Below the pieces are notes generated by a model. That model had not been told where the DNA came from. It did no database searches and was given only the letters and a program-made list of their open reading frames with translations. Positions 1-10,031 of a stretch of DNA of 64,000 nt are shown here, in pieces (the stretch's first letter is position 1; every line of letters begins with the position of its first letter). The DNA lies in assembly GCA_024234855.1 (NCBI GenBank), contig JACKNN010000001.1:496001-560000 (forward strand). The letters are read 5' to 3'. The position numbers and the translations under genes are program-made. This stretch comes from Pseudomonadales bacterium. GTDB lineage: Bacteria > Pseudomonadota > Gammaproteobacteria > Pseudomonadales > Halieaceae.

Positions 1-209
1 TGCACAGCCATTTTGGCGACCGTGTCTACCGCACGGTGGTGCCGCGCAATGTGCGCCTCGCCGAGGCGCCCAGTCACGGGGTGCCGGCCATGTACTACGA
101 TAGGTATTCCCGCGGCTCCAAAGCCTATATGGCGCTGGCGGGTGAAATCATCCGGCGCGAGGAAAAACTTGCGCAGCTGGCGCAAACCCGCGCGATGGCG
201 ACGGATTAA
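1..209 (+). CDS. parA: ParA-family chromosome partitioning ATPase, C-terminal fragment
   Basis: Only the last 68 codons are inside the window, read in frame from base 3 to the TAA at 207-209. The visible residues (VYRTVVPRNVRLAEAPSHG, then a YDRYSRGSKAY stretch and a helical tail) match the end of ParA/Soj, the Walker ATPase that moves ParB-bound origin regions. The nucleotide-binding motifs lie upstream of the window. parB starts 13 bp downstream, so the two form the usual parAB operon. The call rests on the conserved C-terminal motif and on the neighbour. Confidence 0.9.
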   Translation, partial: HSHFGDRVYRTVVPRNVRLAEAPSHGVPAMYYDRYSRGSKAYMALAGEIIRREEKLAQLAQTRAMATD

Positions 210-222
210 ACGGAGAGCTTGG

Positions 223-1113
223 ATGTCGTCAAAGAAACGAGGTTTGGGGCGAGGGCTGGATGCCCTGCTGGGCGCGGCGGGCAGCAGGCCCGCGCCGGCG
301 AGTGCCGCCCAATCTGAGGCCGGTATCGCCCCGCAGGACGGCATCCTCAAGCAGTTACCGGTGGATTTGATCCAGCGCGGCAAGTACCAGCCACGGCGGG
401 ATATTGATCCGGAATCGCTGCAGGAACTGGCCGACAGCATCAAGGTGCAGGGGGTAATGCAGCCCATCGTGGTGCGCCCCGTCTCCGACCGCAAGTACGA
501 GATCATCGCCGGCGAGAGGCGCTGGCGCGCCACCCAGCTGGCAGGGCTGGACAGCATCCCGGCGCTGGTGCGGGAAGTGCCGGACAGCGCCGCTATCGCC
601 ATGTCGCTGATCGAGAATATCCAGCGCGAGGATCTCAACCCCATCGAGGAAGCCGCCGCGCTGATGCGGCTGCAACAGGAATTCGAGCTGACCCAACAGG
701 AGGTGGCCAACGCGGTCGGCAAGTCCCGCTCCACGGTGGCCAACTTGCTGCGCCTGATGAGCCTGCAGGACGATGTGCGCCGCCTGGTGGAGCACGGGGA
801 TCTGGAAATGGGTCACGCCCGCGCCCTTCTGGCCCTGGAGGCGGGACAGCAATCGCAGGCGGCGCACTCGGTGGTCGGCAAGGGCCTGTCCGTGCGCCAG
901 ACCGAGGCACTGGTGCGCAACCTGCTCGAACGCAGGGAAAAGCCCGCGCCGGTGCAGGCTGTCGATCCCAATATCCGCCACCTGCAGGACGATCTCTCCC
1001 AGCGTTTGGGCGCCCGGGTTGAAATCAGGCACGGTACGGCCGGCAAGGGCAAACTGGTGCTGAGCTACAACAGCCTGGATGAACTCGATGGAATATTGAG
1101 CCACATCAAGTAG
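223..1113 (+). CDS. parB: Chromosome partitioning protein ParB
   Basis: ParB (Spo0J family) is a CTP-dependent DNA clamp that loads at parS sites near the origin and works with ParA in segregation. The 296-residue protein begins with the ParA-contacting KKRGLGRGLDALLG tail. It carries the CTP-binding GERRWRA box at residues 97-103, the LIENIQREDLNPIEEA helix after it, a helix-turn-helix around residues 156-180, and a C-terminal dimerisation region. The ATG at 223 is preceded by a GGAG ribosome site and gives the standard N-terminus; the frame stays open further upstream but overlaps parA. I found no parS-like 16-mer in the window. Confidence 0.97.
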   Translation: MSSKKRGLGRGLDALLGAAGSRPAPASAAQSEAGIAPQDGILKQLPVDLIQRGKYQPRRDIDPESLQELADSIKVQGVMQPIVVRPVSDRKYEIIAGERRWRATQLAGLDSIPALVREVPDSAAIAMSLIENIQREDLNPIEEAAALMRLQQEFELTQQEVANAVGKSRSTVANLLRLMSLQDDVRRLVEHGDLEMGHARALLALEAGQQSQAAHSVVGKGLSVRQTEALVRNLLERREKPAPVQAVDPNIRHLQDDLSQRLGARVEIRHGTAGKGKLVLSYNSLDELDGILSHIK

Positions 1114-1256
1114 CGCTGGAAACACATGATATGGTGGTCCCGGACAGGCTTGCCCCAAGATGATGTGTATCTTCCGCCAGGCGGGGCAAATGGGTAACGA
1201 AATGCCTCGATTGCGCCGGCATCGGGGTCTGTTTTTAATCCGCGTACTGCCGACTC

Positions 1257-1271
1257 GCCGGTTGAACCGGC
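1257..1271. promoter_or_regulatory. 15-bp inverted repeat over the atp operon -35 element
   Basis: The arms GCCGGTT (1257-1263) and AACCGGC (1265-1271) are perfectly complementary around one central G. The repeat covers the -35 hexamer TTGAAC of the predicted atp promoter. Its position suggests an operator, or a chance GC-rich palindrome; no known regulator motif is recognised. Confidence 0.45.
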
Positions 1272-1290
1272 CTGTCAATCCACCTATAAT
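1262..1290 (+). promoter_or_regulatory. Predicted sigma70 promoter of the atp operon
   Basis: TTGAAC (1262-1267) and a perfect TATAAT (1285-1290) are separated by exactly 17 bp. The predicted start of transcription near 1297 leaves about a 60-nt leader before atpI. This is the best sigma70 promoter in the parB-atpI gap (1114-1355) and places the ATP synthase operon under its own promoter. Confidence 0.75.
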
Positions 1291-1355
1291 GCGCCCGCCC
1301 GAAAAGACCCCGGGGGCTGTTCGGGATGTGGCGGGTGAACTGAGGCGGGATACGC

Positions 1356-1733
1356 ATGGCCGGCGCTGAAATTCTACGCCCCCCGGTGTATCGCATCACC
1401 CTGGCGCAGTTCGCAACCCTGGTTCTGCTGTGCCTTGTCCTGCTGGCATCGGACAAGGTGCGTGCCTACTCGGTGTTCAGTGGCGGCATGATCGCCATTT
1501 TGCCCCAGGCATATTTTGCTGCCCTCGCCTTCAGGTGGCGCGGAGCAAGATCCGCAAGGGCGATAGCCCGCTCCAGCTATGTTGGGCAGGTGGGCAAGTT
1601 TTTACTCAGTGTTGCAGGGTTTGCCGCGGTGTTTGTAGCGCTGCGGCCGATAAACGCACCAGCCGTGTTCGCGGGATACCTGCTGATGCTGGTGATACAA
1701 ATCACGGGAAGCTGGTTATTGCTCAGGCGATGA
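1356..1733 (+). CDS. atpI: ATP synthase protein I
   Basis: A small 125-residue membrane protein with four hydrophobic stretches, first gene of the ATP synthase operon. AtpI proteins help assemble the c-ring or act in ion handling and are not part of the finished enzyme. The ATG at 1356 follows a GAGGCGGGA ribosome site. Identification is from size, membrane profile and position just before atpB, since AtpI is poorly conserved in sequence. Confidence 0.9.
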   Translation: MAGAEILRPPVYRITLAQFATLVLLCLVLLASDKVRAYSVFSGGMIAILPQAYFAALAFRWRGARSARAIARSSYVGQVGKFLLSVAGFAAVFVALRPINAPAVFAGYLLMLVIQITGSWLLLRR

Positions 1734-1768
1734 TCGCTCTGGACAGACTGACGCAAGAGTTGGAATAG

Positions 1769-2647
1769 ATGGCAGGCGAAACCCAGACAATCTCTGAATA
1801 CATTGTCCACCACCTGACAAACCTCACCTATGGCAAATTGCCGGCGGGGTTTGAACGGGAAGACGGCTCGATTGTGGCCGATGGCGGGGCGTGGGTGATG
1901 GCACACGGCGGCGAAGAGGCCGCGGCGATGGGTTTTAACGCCATCCACGTGGACTCCATGGCCTGGTCCATTGGCCTCGGCATATTCTTTTGCTGGCTGT
2001 TTCGCGGCGTGGCGAAAAAAGCCCAGGCGGGCGTGCCCAGCGGCGTGCTCAACCTCGTTGAGATGGTGGTCGAGTTTGTCGATAACACGGTGCGCGATAC
2101 TTTCCACGGCAAGAACAAGCTGGTGGCACCCCTGGCCCTCACGATATTCGTCTGGGTGTTCCTGATGAACCTGATGGACCTGCTCCCGGTGGACCTTATT
2201 CCTACGCTGCTGGGACTGGTGGGAGTCCACTATCAGAAGATTGTGCCCTCGACAGACCCCAATATCACCATGGGTATGGCGCTGGGTATCTTCATCCTGA
2301 TGCTGTACTACTCGATCAAGGTGAAGGGGTTTGGCTTCGTCAGGGAACTGACGCTCAATCCCTTCAACCACTGGATCTTTATTCCTGTGAACCTGTTTAT
2401 GGAAGTGGTGGGCCTGCTGGCCAAACCCTTCTCGCTGGGCCTGCGACTGTTCGGCAACATGTACGCAGGTGAAATGATTTTTATCCTGATTGCCGCCCTG
2501 TTCAGTGCAGGCCTCGCATGGGCTGTACCGGCAGGATTGTTGCAAGTCGGCTGGGCGATATTCCATATCCTGGTTATCACCCTGCAGGCCTTTATTTTCA
2601 TGGTGCTGACGATCGTGTACCTCAGCATGGCACATGAAGATCACTGA
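1769..2647 (+). CDS. atpB: F0F1 ATP synthase subunit a
   Basis: The stator subunit that forms the two proton half-channels next to the c-ring. The 292-residue protein has a soluble N-terminal segment followed by the usual membrane helices. The essential arginine is visible as R226 in LGLRLFGNMYAGE. The segment between residues 20 and 60 (rich in G, E and A) makes the N-terminus somewhat longer than in E. coli. It starts 35 bp after atpI and is followed by atpE. Confidence 0.97.
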   Translation: MAGETQTISEYIVHHLTNLTYGKLPAGFEREDGSIVADGGAWVMAHGGEEAAAMGFNAIHVDSMAWSIGLGIFFCWLFRGVAKKAQAGVPSGVLNLVEMVVEFVDNTVRDTFHGKNKLVAPLALTIFVWVFLMNLMDLLPVDLIPTLLGLVGVHYQKIVPSTDPNITMGMALGIFILMLYYSIKVKGFGFVRELTLNPFNHWIFIPVNLFMEVVGLLAKPFSLGLRLFGNMYAGEMIFILIAALFSAGLAWAVPAGLLQVGWAIFHILVITLQAFIFMVLTIVYLSMAHEDH

Positions 2648-2685
2648 TTTACTTTAACTTTGGTTCTTAACGCTAGGAGAAAATC

Positions 2686-2913
2686 ATGGAATTAATCTAC
2701 GTAGCTGCCGCCATCATGATGGGCTTGGGTGGTCTGGGTGCCGCTATCGGTGTAGGCCTGCTGGGTGGCAAGTTGATTGAGGGATCAGCGCGCCAACCGG
2801 AACTGGCTCCCAAGCTGCAGGTGACCTTCTTCCTCGGCGCCGGCCTGGTAGACGCGATCCCCATCATCGGCGTTGGTATCGCGATGTACCTGATCTTCGT
2901 TGTCGCAGGCTAA
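2686..2913 (+). CDS. atpE: F0F1 ATP synthase subunit c
   Basis: The 75-residue hairpin that forms the proton-driven rotor ring. Two helices flank the polar loop ARQPEL (35-40), which contacts gamma and epsilon. The proton-carrying acid is D56 in GLVDAIP. The ion-binding surroundings look like the proton type, without the extra Gln/Ser-Thr pattern of Na+-binding rings. A strong TAGGAGA ribosome site precedes the ATG, in keeping with the high copy number of this subunit. Confidence 0.98.
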   Translation: MELIYVAAAIMMGLGGLGAAIGVGLLGGKLIEGSARQPELAPKLQVTFFLGAGLVDAIPIIGVGIAMYLIFVVAG

Positions 2914-2976
2914 GCCGGGCATTCGGAAACGGGGTTGCGCTCAACGCGACCCCCAATAATCAGTGAGGAGCAAGGC

Positions 2977-3447
2977 GTGAATATTAACCTTACGCTTATC
3001 GGACAGATGATCGCGTTTGTCTGCTTTGTCGTGTTCTGCATGAAGTACGTGTGGCCGCCTATCATTGCGGCCATGCAGGAGCGGGCCGACAAGATAGCAG
3101 ATGGCCTGGCGGCGGCGGATCGCGCCAGCCACGACCTCGAGCTGGCCAAGGAAAAGGCCGTCGAGCGCCTGAAAGAGGCCAAGGAGGAAGCGGCAGCCAT
3201 TGTCGACTCCGCCAACAAGCGCGGCAGCCAACTGGTGGAAGAGGCCAAGCAGGCCGCGCTGGTTGAAGTACAGCGGGTCAAGGCATCGGCCCAGGCAGAG
3301 ATAGAGCAGGAAGCCAACCGTGCGCGCGAGCAACTGCGCAGCCAGGTGGCCGTTCTGTCCCTGGCGGGAGCTGAAAAAATACTCGGCGCCACGATCGACC
3401 CCAAGGCGCATGCCGAGATGGTCGAAAAGCTGGCTGCAGAGCTGTAA
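2977..3447 (+). CDS. atpF: F0F1 ATP synthase subunit b
   Basis: The peripheral stalk subunit: one N-terminal membrane helix (about residues 5-26) and a long charged helical domain that dimerises and binds delta. I chose the GTG at 2977, preceded by GAGGAG. It gives 156 residues, the same length as the E. coli protein, starting with the typical NINLTLIGQ. An upstream in-frame ATG at 2935 would add 14 residues with no similarity to the family. atpH follows after 12 bp. Confidence 0.95.
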   Translation: MNINLTLIGQMIAFVCFVVFCMKYVWPPIIAAMQERADKIADGLAAADRASHDLELAKEKAVERLKEAKEEAAAIVDSANKRGSQLVEEAKQAALVEVQRVKASAQAEIEQEANRAREQLRSQVAVLSLAGAEKILGATIDPKAHAEMVEKLAAEL

Positions 3448-3459
3448 CACGAGGGAGCT

Positions 3460-3996
3460 ATGGCTGAACTGAGCACATTGGCGCGCCCGTATGCGAAGGC
3501 GGCATTCGAGTATGCGCTGGACAAGAACGGACTGGACCAGTGGTCCTCGCAACTGGCAACGGCGGCAGCCGTGGCGGCGGACGAGGGGATGAATGTGGTA
3601 CTGAGTAATCCCTCACTGACGGCTGTGCAACAGGCGCAAACACTCAGTGATGTCTGCGGCGAAGCAGTGTCTGCCGAGGTGCGCAATTTTATTGCCATCC
3701 TCGCCAGCAACAAGCGCCTCGCCCTGCTGCCGGAAATATCCGCCCTGTTTGCCCAGTACAAGGCCAACCAGGAGAAAACTGTCGATGTCGAAGTCGTTTC
3801 AGCCTTTGACCTGGCAGACAGCGCCCGCGACAGGCTTGCCGAGGTGTTGGGCAGGAAGCTGGAGCGACAGGTAAACGTTCGGACATCGACCGACAGCAAT
3901 TTGCTGGGTGGTGTTTTAATCAGGGCCGGCGATCTGGTGATCGATGGCTCCGTGCGCGGCAAGCTGGACAAGCTGGCCGAAGCAATGAATTCGTAG
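3460..3996 (+). CDS. atpH: F0F1 ATP synthase subunit delta
   Basis: The OSCP/delta subunit caps the F1 head and links it to the b-dimer stalk. The 178-residue length and the opening ARPYAKAAFEYA match the family, as does the C-terminal segment with LLGGVLIRAGDLVIDGSVRGKL. The ATG follows GAGGGAG. It sits between atpF and atpA in the classical order. Confidence 0.97.
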   Translation: MAELSTLARPYAKAAFEYALDKNGLDQWSSQLATAAAVAADEGMNVVLSNPSLTAVQQAQTLSDVCGEAVSAEVRNFIAILASNKRLALLPEISALFAQYKANQEKTVDVEVVSAFDLADSARDRLAEVLGRKLERQVNVRTSTDSNLLGGVLIRAGDLVIDGSVRGKLDKLAEAMNS

Positions 3997-4012
3997 GATT
4001 GAGGAACAGAGC

Positions 4013-5557
<1,545 letters not shown>

Positions 5558-5573
5558 GACCGAGGACCAGTAG

Positions 5574-6437
5574 ATGGCAGCCGGAAAGGAAATTCGCACC
5601 AAGATCTCGAGCATTCGCAGTACGCAGAAGATCACCAGCGCGATGGAAATGGTCGCGGCGAGCAAGATGCGCCGGGCCCAGGAGCGCATGGCTGTTGGCA
5701 AGCCCTACGCCCGTCGAATCCGGGCGGTGGTGGGCCACATCGCCAATGCCGCGCCCGAGTACAAGCACATGTACATGGAAGCGCGCGAAGTAAGGCGGGT
5801 TGGCTACATCGTCGTCTCCACGGACCGCGGGCTGTGTGGCGGCATGAACATCAATCTGTTCAAGAGCACCGTGCGTTCGATGAAAGAATGGGCCGACCAG
5901 GGTATCCCGATCGAACTGTCCCTGATCGGTGCCAAGGCGTCGGCGTTTTTTGGCAGTTATGGCGGCAATGTTACCGCCGCGGTGCGCGACCTCGGCGAGG
6001 AGCCGGCGCTGGCCGACCTGATCGGCGGTGTGAAAGCCATGCTGGACGCCTATGCCAAGGGGGATATCGACCGCCTGTTCCTGGCTGGCAACGTGTTCGT
6101 CAACACCATGACGCAGAACCCGACCGTCGAGCAGCTGTTACCCCTGCAGGCCGAAGAAAGTGCCGAGATGAAGCATCACTGGGACTACATCTACGAGCCC
6201 GACGCCAGGGAACTGCTGGAAAAACTGCTGACCCGGTACATCGAGTCACAGGTATACCAGGCCGTCGTGGAAAACGGCGCCTGCGAGCAGGCGGCCCGTA
6301 TGCTGGCGATGAAAAACGCCACCGAAAACGCCGGTGAAATCATTGATGACCTGCAGTTGATTTACAACAAGGCGCGCCAGGCAGCGATTACCCAGGAGCT
6401 GTCGGAGATAGTGAGCGGTGCCGCGGCAATTGGTTGA
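5574..6437 (+). CDS. atpG: F0F1 ATP synthase subunit gamma
   Basis: The 287-residue rotating central shaft. The N-terminal helix with KITSAMEMVAASKMRRAQ and the C-terminal helix with MKNATENAGEIIDDLQLIYN are the coiled-coil pair inserted in the alpha3beta3 head. Between them lies the GLCGGMN motif of the Rossmann-like part. It follows atpA by 16 bp. The gap to atpD (139 bp) is the longest inside the operon and holds no recognisable gene. Confidence 0.98.
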   Translation: MAAGKEIRTKISSIRSTQKITSAMEMVAASKMRRAQERMAVGKPYARRIRAVVGHIANAAPEYKHMYMEAREVRRVGYIVVSTDRGLCGGMNINLFKSTVRSMKEWADQGIPIELSLIGAKASAFFGSYGGNVTAAVRDLGEEPALADLIGGVKAMLDAYAKGDIDRLFLAGNVFVNTMTQNPTVEQLLPLQAEESAEMKHHWDYIYEPDARELLEKLLTRYIESQVYQAVVENGACEQAARMLAMKNATENAGEIIDDLQLIYNKARQAAITQELSEIVSGAAAIG

Positions 6438-6576
6438 GGCCGTTAGTCGGAGTCGCCGTGACGGATTGCGGGCGGGCTTAAACTGCAATCAAAAATAGAC
6501 AGTGTCGTGGACCCCCGCCAGCAGGGCGTCGGGGCCGGGCCAAACAGAATTGAACTTTGATCTAGAGGATCCGAAC

Positions 6577-7977
6577 ATGAGCAGCGGACGAATCGTACAA
6601 ATTATCGGCGCCGTTATCGACGTGGAATTTCCACGCGACATCGTGCCGAAGGTCTACGATGCACTGACAGTGACCGAGCGGGGACTCACCCTGGAAGTAC
6701 AGCAGCAGCTGGGTGACGGCGTGGTGCGTACAATTGCCATGGGCTCATCCGAGGGCGTCAGCCGCGGGCTGGCGGTGGAGAACAGCGGCCAGCCGATCTC
6801 CGTACCCGTTGGCCTGGAAACGCTGGGCCGAATCATGGACGTGCTGGGCAACCCGATCGACGAGTTGGGCCCCATCGGCGAGAAAGAGCGCGCCTCCATT
6901 CACCGCAAGGCGCCGACTTACGAGGAGCTTGCTGCCTCGGAAGAACTGCTGGAAACCGGCATCAAGGTCATCGACCTGGTCTGCCCCTTCGCCAAGGGCG
7001 GTAAAGTCGGCCTGTTCGGCGGCGCCGGTGTGGGCAAGACCGTGAACATGATGGAGCTGATCAACAACATCGCGACCGAGCACTCCGGTCTGTCCGTTTT
7101 CGCCGGTGTCGGCGAGCGTACCCGAGAGGGTAACGACTTCTACTTTGAGATGCAGGAATCCAAAGTTGTCGATGTGAAGAATTTCTCCAACTCCAAGGTG
7201 GCGATGGTCTACGGCCAGATGAACGAGCCCCCGGGCAACCGTCTGCGCGTGGCGCTTACCGGTTTGACCATGGCGGAAAAATTCCGCGATGAAGGCCGCG
7301 ACGTACTGCTGTTTATCGATAACATCTATCGTTACACCCTCGCCGGAACCGAGGTATCGGCGCTGCTGGGTCGTATGCCCTCCGCGGTGGGCTACCAGCC
7401 GACCCTGGCCGAGGAAATGGGCGTGCTGCAGGAGCGGATCACGTCAACCAAGGTCGGATCCATCACTTCCATCCAGGCGGTTTACGTGCCGGCGGATGAC
7501 TTGACCGACCCGTCCCCCGCGACCACCTTCGCCCACCTGGACTCCACCGTGGTACTGAGCCGGGAGATCGCCGCCAAGGGAATTTACCCCGCGGTGGATC
7601 CGCTGGACTCCACCTCGCGCCAGCTGGACCCGCTGATCATCGGCAACGAGCACTACGCCGCCGCTCGCGGCGTGCAGTCGGTACTGCAGCGCTACAAGGA
7701 GTTGAAAGACATTATCGCCATCCTCGGTATGGACGAGCTGTCAGAGGAAGATAAGCAAACCGTTAACCGCGCGCGTAAAATCGAGCGTTTCCTGTCGCAG
7801 CCCTTCCACGTGGCCGAGGTATTTACCGGGTCGCCCGGCAAGTACGTTTCACTGAAAGATACCATTGCAGGCTTTAACGGTATCCTCGCGGGTGAGTACG
7901 ACCACCTGCCGGAGCAGGCGTTCTACATGGTCGGCAGCATCGAAGAAGCTGTCGAGAAAGCCAAGAAGCTTAAGTAA
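6577..7977 (+). CDS. atpD: F0F1 ATP synthase subunit beta
   Basis: The catalytic subunit, 466 residues. Walker A GGAGVGKT covers residues 148-155 with K154, the catalytic glutamate is E180 in GVGERTREGNDFY, and the DELSEED lever is present (MDELSEEDK). I chose the ATG at 6577, behind GAGGATCC, because it gives the family N-terminus SSGRIVQIIGAVIDVEF. The frame stays open upstream to 6502, but that extension resembles nothing. The C-terminus EAVEKAKKLK is nearly the same as in enterobacteria. Confidence 0.98.
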   Translation: MSSGRIVQIIGAVIDVEFPRDIVPKVYDALTVTERGLTLEVQQQLGDGVVRTIAMGSSEGVSRGLAVENSGQPISVPVGLETLGRIMDVLGNPIDELGPIGEKERASIHRKAPTYEELAASEELLETGIKVIDLVCPFAKGGKVGLFGGAGVGKTVNMMELINNIATEHSGLSVFAGVGERTREGNDFYFEMQESKVVDVKNFSNSKVAMVYGQMNEPPGNRLRVALTGLTMAEKFRDEGRDVLLFIDNIYRYTLAGTEVSALLGRMPSAVGYQPTLAEEMGVLQERITSTKVGSITSIQAVYVPADDLTDPSPATTFAHLDSTVVLSREIAAKGIYPAVDPLDSTSRQLDPLIIGNEHYAAARGVQSVLQRYKELKDIIAILGMDELSEEDKQTVNRARKIERFLSQPFHVAEVFTGSPGKYVSLKDTIAGFNGILAGEYDHLPEQAFYMVGSIEEAVEKAKKLK

Positions 7978-8008
7978 CGAGAGTCACGGGCTTTAGAGAG
8001 GCCGAACA

Positions 8009-8437
8009 ATGTCAATGACAATTCATTGCGACATCGTCAGCGCCGAGGAGGAGATCTTCTCCGGCCTGGTCGAAATGCTGGTGGCTACCGGGGACCTGGG
8101 GGAGCTGGGGGTGACCTATGGCCACGCGCCGTTGCTCACCTCGCTCAAGCCGGGGCCGGTTCGCATCGTCAGCCAGAATGGCGAAGAGCATGTCTACTAC
8201 GTGTCTGGCGGCTTCCTCGAGGTGCAGCCCGGCGTGGTGTCTATCCTGGCCGATACCGCCATTCGGGCTACCGATGTCGATGAGGCCGCCGCCGAGGAAG
8301 CGCGCAAGGAAGCGGAACATGCCCTCGCCAACCAGACCGGGGACTTTGACTATGGCCGCGCTTCTGCCCAGTTGGCCGAGGCTGCTGCCCAGTTGGCTAC
8401 CCTGCGCAAGATGCGCAACCGGGCGGGTCGCGGCTGA
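8009..8437 (+). CDS. atpC: F0F1 ATP synthase subunit epsilon
   Basis: The 142-residue subunit of the central stalk: an N-terminal beta-sandwich (CDIVSAEEEIFSG, then VTYGHAPLLTSLKPG) and a C-terminal helical hairpin rich in Ala and Glu that can inhibit ATP hydrolysis. It is the last gene of the atp operon, 31 bp after atpD with an AGAGAGG ribosome site, and is followed directly by an intrinsic terminator. Confidence 0.97.
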   Translation: MSMTIHCDIVSAEEEIFSGLVEMLVATGDLGELGVTYGHAPLLTSLKPGPVRIVSQNGEEHVYYVSGGFLEVQPGVVSILADTAIRATDVDEAAAEEARKEAEHALANQTGDFDYGRASAQLAEAAAQLATLRKMRNRAGRG

Positions 8438-8457
8438 TTCGCCTGTCCGAAATCCCG

Positions 8458-8482
8458 AACCCCGGCATGCCCGGGGTTTTTT
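8458..8482 (+). terminator. Intrinsic terminator of the atp operon
   Basis: An 8-bp perfect stem AACCCCGG (8458-8465) and CCGGGGTT (8471-8478) closes a 5-nt loop, and the T-run continues to 8482. It lies 20 bp after the atpC stop. The rest of the gap up to glmU includes an AT-rich block near 8530-8550 that may hold the glmU promoter, but I cannot fix -35 and -10 elements. Confidence 0.9.
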
Positions 8483-8658
8483 ATGAGCGACGATCTTTAC
8501 CCGGCCCAGTGCTGCCGGGTTCACAGTTTGGACAAAAATACTAATAAATAGCGTACCATTGCCCCGTATGCTGCCTATCATGTCTACTTCAGGCTGGCCG
8601 GTTTGTACAGCAGGCCGCCAGCGTATCCTGAACTGAGCAATCACCCGGTTACCCGAAT

Positions 8659-10029
8659 ATGCCACTAGAAGTGATCATCCTTGCCGCCGGGCAAGGCACC
8701 AGAATGAAGTCCAGCTTACCCAAGGTATTGCACCCGCTGGCGGGCAGGCCGCTGCTGGAGCATGTCATTGCCACCGCGCTTCGCCTGCGGCCAAAGTCGG
8801 TACAGGTGGTGGTGGGACACGGCGCCGAACAGGTACGGCAGCAACTGGCGGCCTACCCGGTCAACTGGGTGGACCAGCACGAACAACTGGGCACCGGCCA
8901 CGGCGTGCTGCAGGCGCTGCCCGCGGTATCTCCCGAGAGCACCGTGCTGGTGCTCTACGGCGATGTGCCGTTGATAGGGGTTGAAACGCTGGAAGCCCTG
9001 GTCGCCGCGGCGGCCGCGGCCCCGGCGCTGTTGACCGCCCTGGTTGGCGACCCCGCCGGTTATGGCCGGATTCTGCGCGATGCCGCCGGGGCCCTGGTGG
9101 GCGTGGTAGAGCACAAGGACGCGACCGAAGCACAGCGCGAGATCGCAGAAATAAACACCGGGCTTCTGGCCGCGCCGGCTCGCGACCTGCTGGCCTACCT
9201 GCCGCGGGTGGGTAACAACAACAAGCAGGGTGAATACTACCTGCCGGACATTCTCAGTATGGCTGTTGAAGAGGGCCGGACGGTGGCCTCCTGCCGGGCA
9301 GCTTCTGAACTCGAAGTGCTGGGAGTAAACGACCGGGTCCAGCTCAATCAACTGGAGCGGGAGTACCAGCGGCGCCAGGCCGAGCGGCTGATGCGCGACG
9401 GGGTTGCCGTGGCGGACATCAACCGGCTGGATATCCGTGGCAGTTTGTCATGCGGCCAGGATGTCAGCATAGACGTCAACGTGGTTTTTGAAGGCACTGT
9501 GAGCCTGGGTGACGGCGTTGTGATCGGTCCCAACTGCGTGTTGCATGACGTAACCGTCGCTGCCGGTGCAACAATCCACGCCATGAGTCACCTGCAGGAG
9601 GCGCGTATCGGTGCGGGCTGTTCTGTCGGGCCGTTTGCCCGCTTGCGCCCGGGCACGGTGCTTGCTGAGGGCGCCCGGGTGGGGAATTTTGTCGAAACCA
9701 AGAAAGCCGACATCGGTGTGGGCAGCAAGGTCAATCACCTGAGTTACATCGGCGACTGTGTCATGGGCGACGGTGTGAACATCGGCGCCGGCACGATTAC
9801 CTGCAACTACGACGGCGTCAACAAACACAGGACCGAGATCGGCGACGGAGTATTTGTCGGCTCCAACAGCACTCTGGTGGCGCCATTGCTGATCGCCGAG
9901 CAGGGGTTCATCGCGGCCGGCTCCACCATAACCAGGGCGGTGGGCACTGAAGAACTCGCCGTCGGCCGTTCGCGCCAGCGCAATATCGAGGGTTGGAAAC
10001 GGCCCACCAGGCAGCAAACCGAGGACTGA
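8659..10029 (+). CDS. glmU: Bifunctional N-acetylglucosamine-1-phosphate uridyltransferase / glucosamine-1-phosphate acetyltransferase
   Basis: Makes UDP-GlcNAc, precursor of peptidoglycan and lipid A, from GlcN-1-P, acetyl-CoA and UTP. The length of 456 residues equals that of E. coli. The uridyltransferase domain opens with the LAAGQGTRMKSSLPKVLHP signature. From about residue 250 the hexapeptide repeats of the left-handed beta-helix form the acetyltransferase, with NFVETKKADIG and GAGTITCNYDG visible. It stops 2 bp before glmS, so the two are translated as a pair. Confidence 0.98.
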   Translation: MPLEVIILAAGQGTRMKSSLPKVLHPLAGRPLLEHVIATALRLRPKSVQVVVGHGAEQVRQQLAAYPVNWVDQHEQLGTGHGVLQALPAVSPESTVLVLYGDVPLIGVETLEALVAAAAAAPALLTALVGDPAGYGRILRDAAGALVGVVEHKDATEAQREIAEINTGLLAAPARDLLAYLPRVGNNNKQGEYYLPDILSMAVEEGRTVASCRAASELEVLGVNDRVQLNQLEREYQRRQAERLMRDGVAVADINRLDIRGSLSCGQDVSIDVNVVFEGTVSLGDGVVIGPNCVLHDVTVAAGATIHAMSHLQEARIGAGCSVGPFARLRPGTVLAEGARVGNFVETKKADIGVGSKVNHLSYIGDCVMGDGVNIGAGTITCNYDGVNKHRTEIGDGVFVGSNSTLVAPLLIAEQGFIAAGSTITRAVGTEELAVGRSRQRNIEGWKRPTRQQTED

Positions 10030-10031
10030 GT

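Noticed and set aside
1150..1189. TTGCCCC/GGGGCAA inverted repeat after parB
   Set aside because: A 7-bp stem with a 26-nt loop and no T-run; not a credible terminator.
1..1355. Search for parS near parAB
   Set aside because: I found no GTTTCACGTGAAAC-like site here or elsewhere in the window by eye; CACGTG occurrences (for example in atpD near 7807) lack the flanking bases.
1577..2644. 355-codon open frame on the minus strand opposite atpB
   Set aside because: Its composition (His/Gln/Asp-rich) is that of an antisense shadow in GC-rich DNA; atpB is certain.
6561..6572. TCTAGAGGATCC just before atpD, the XbaI-BamHI order of a cloning polylinker
   Set aside because: The flanks run without break into native atpG and atpD, and GAGGA serves as the atpD ribosome site; no other vector sequence is visible. 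It is a chance match.
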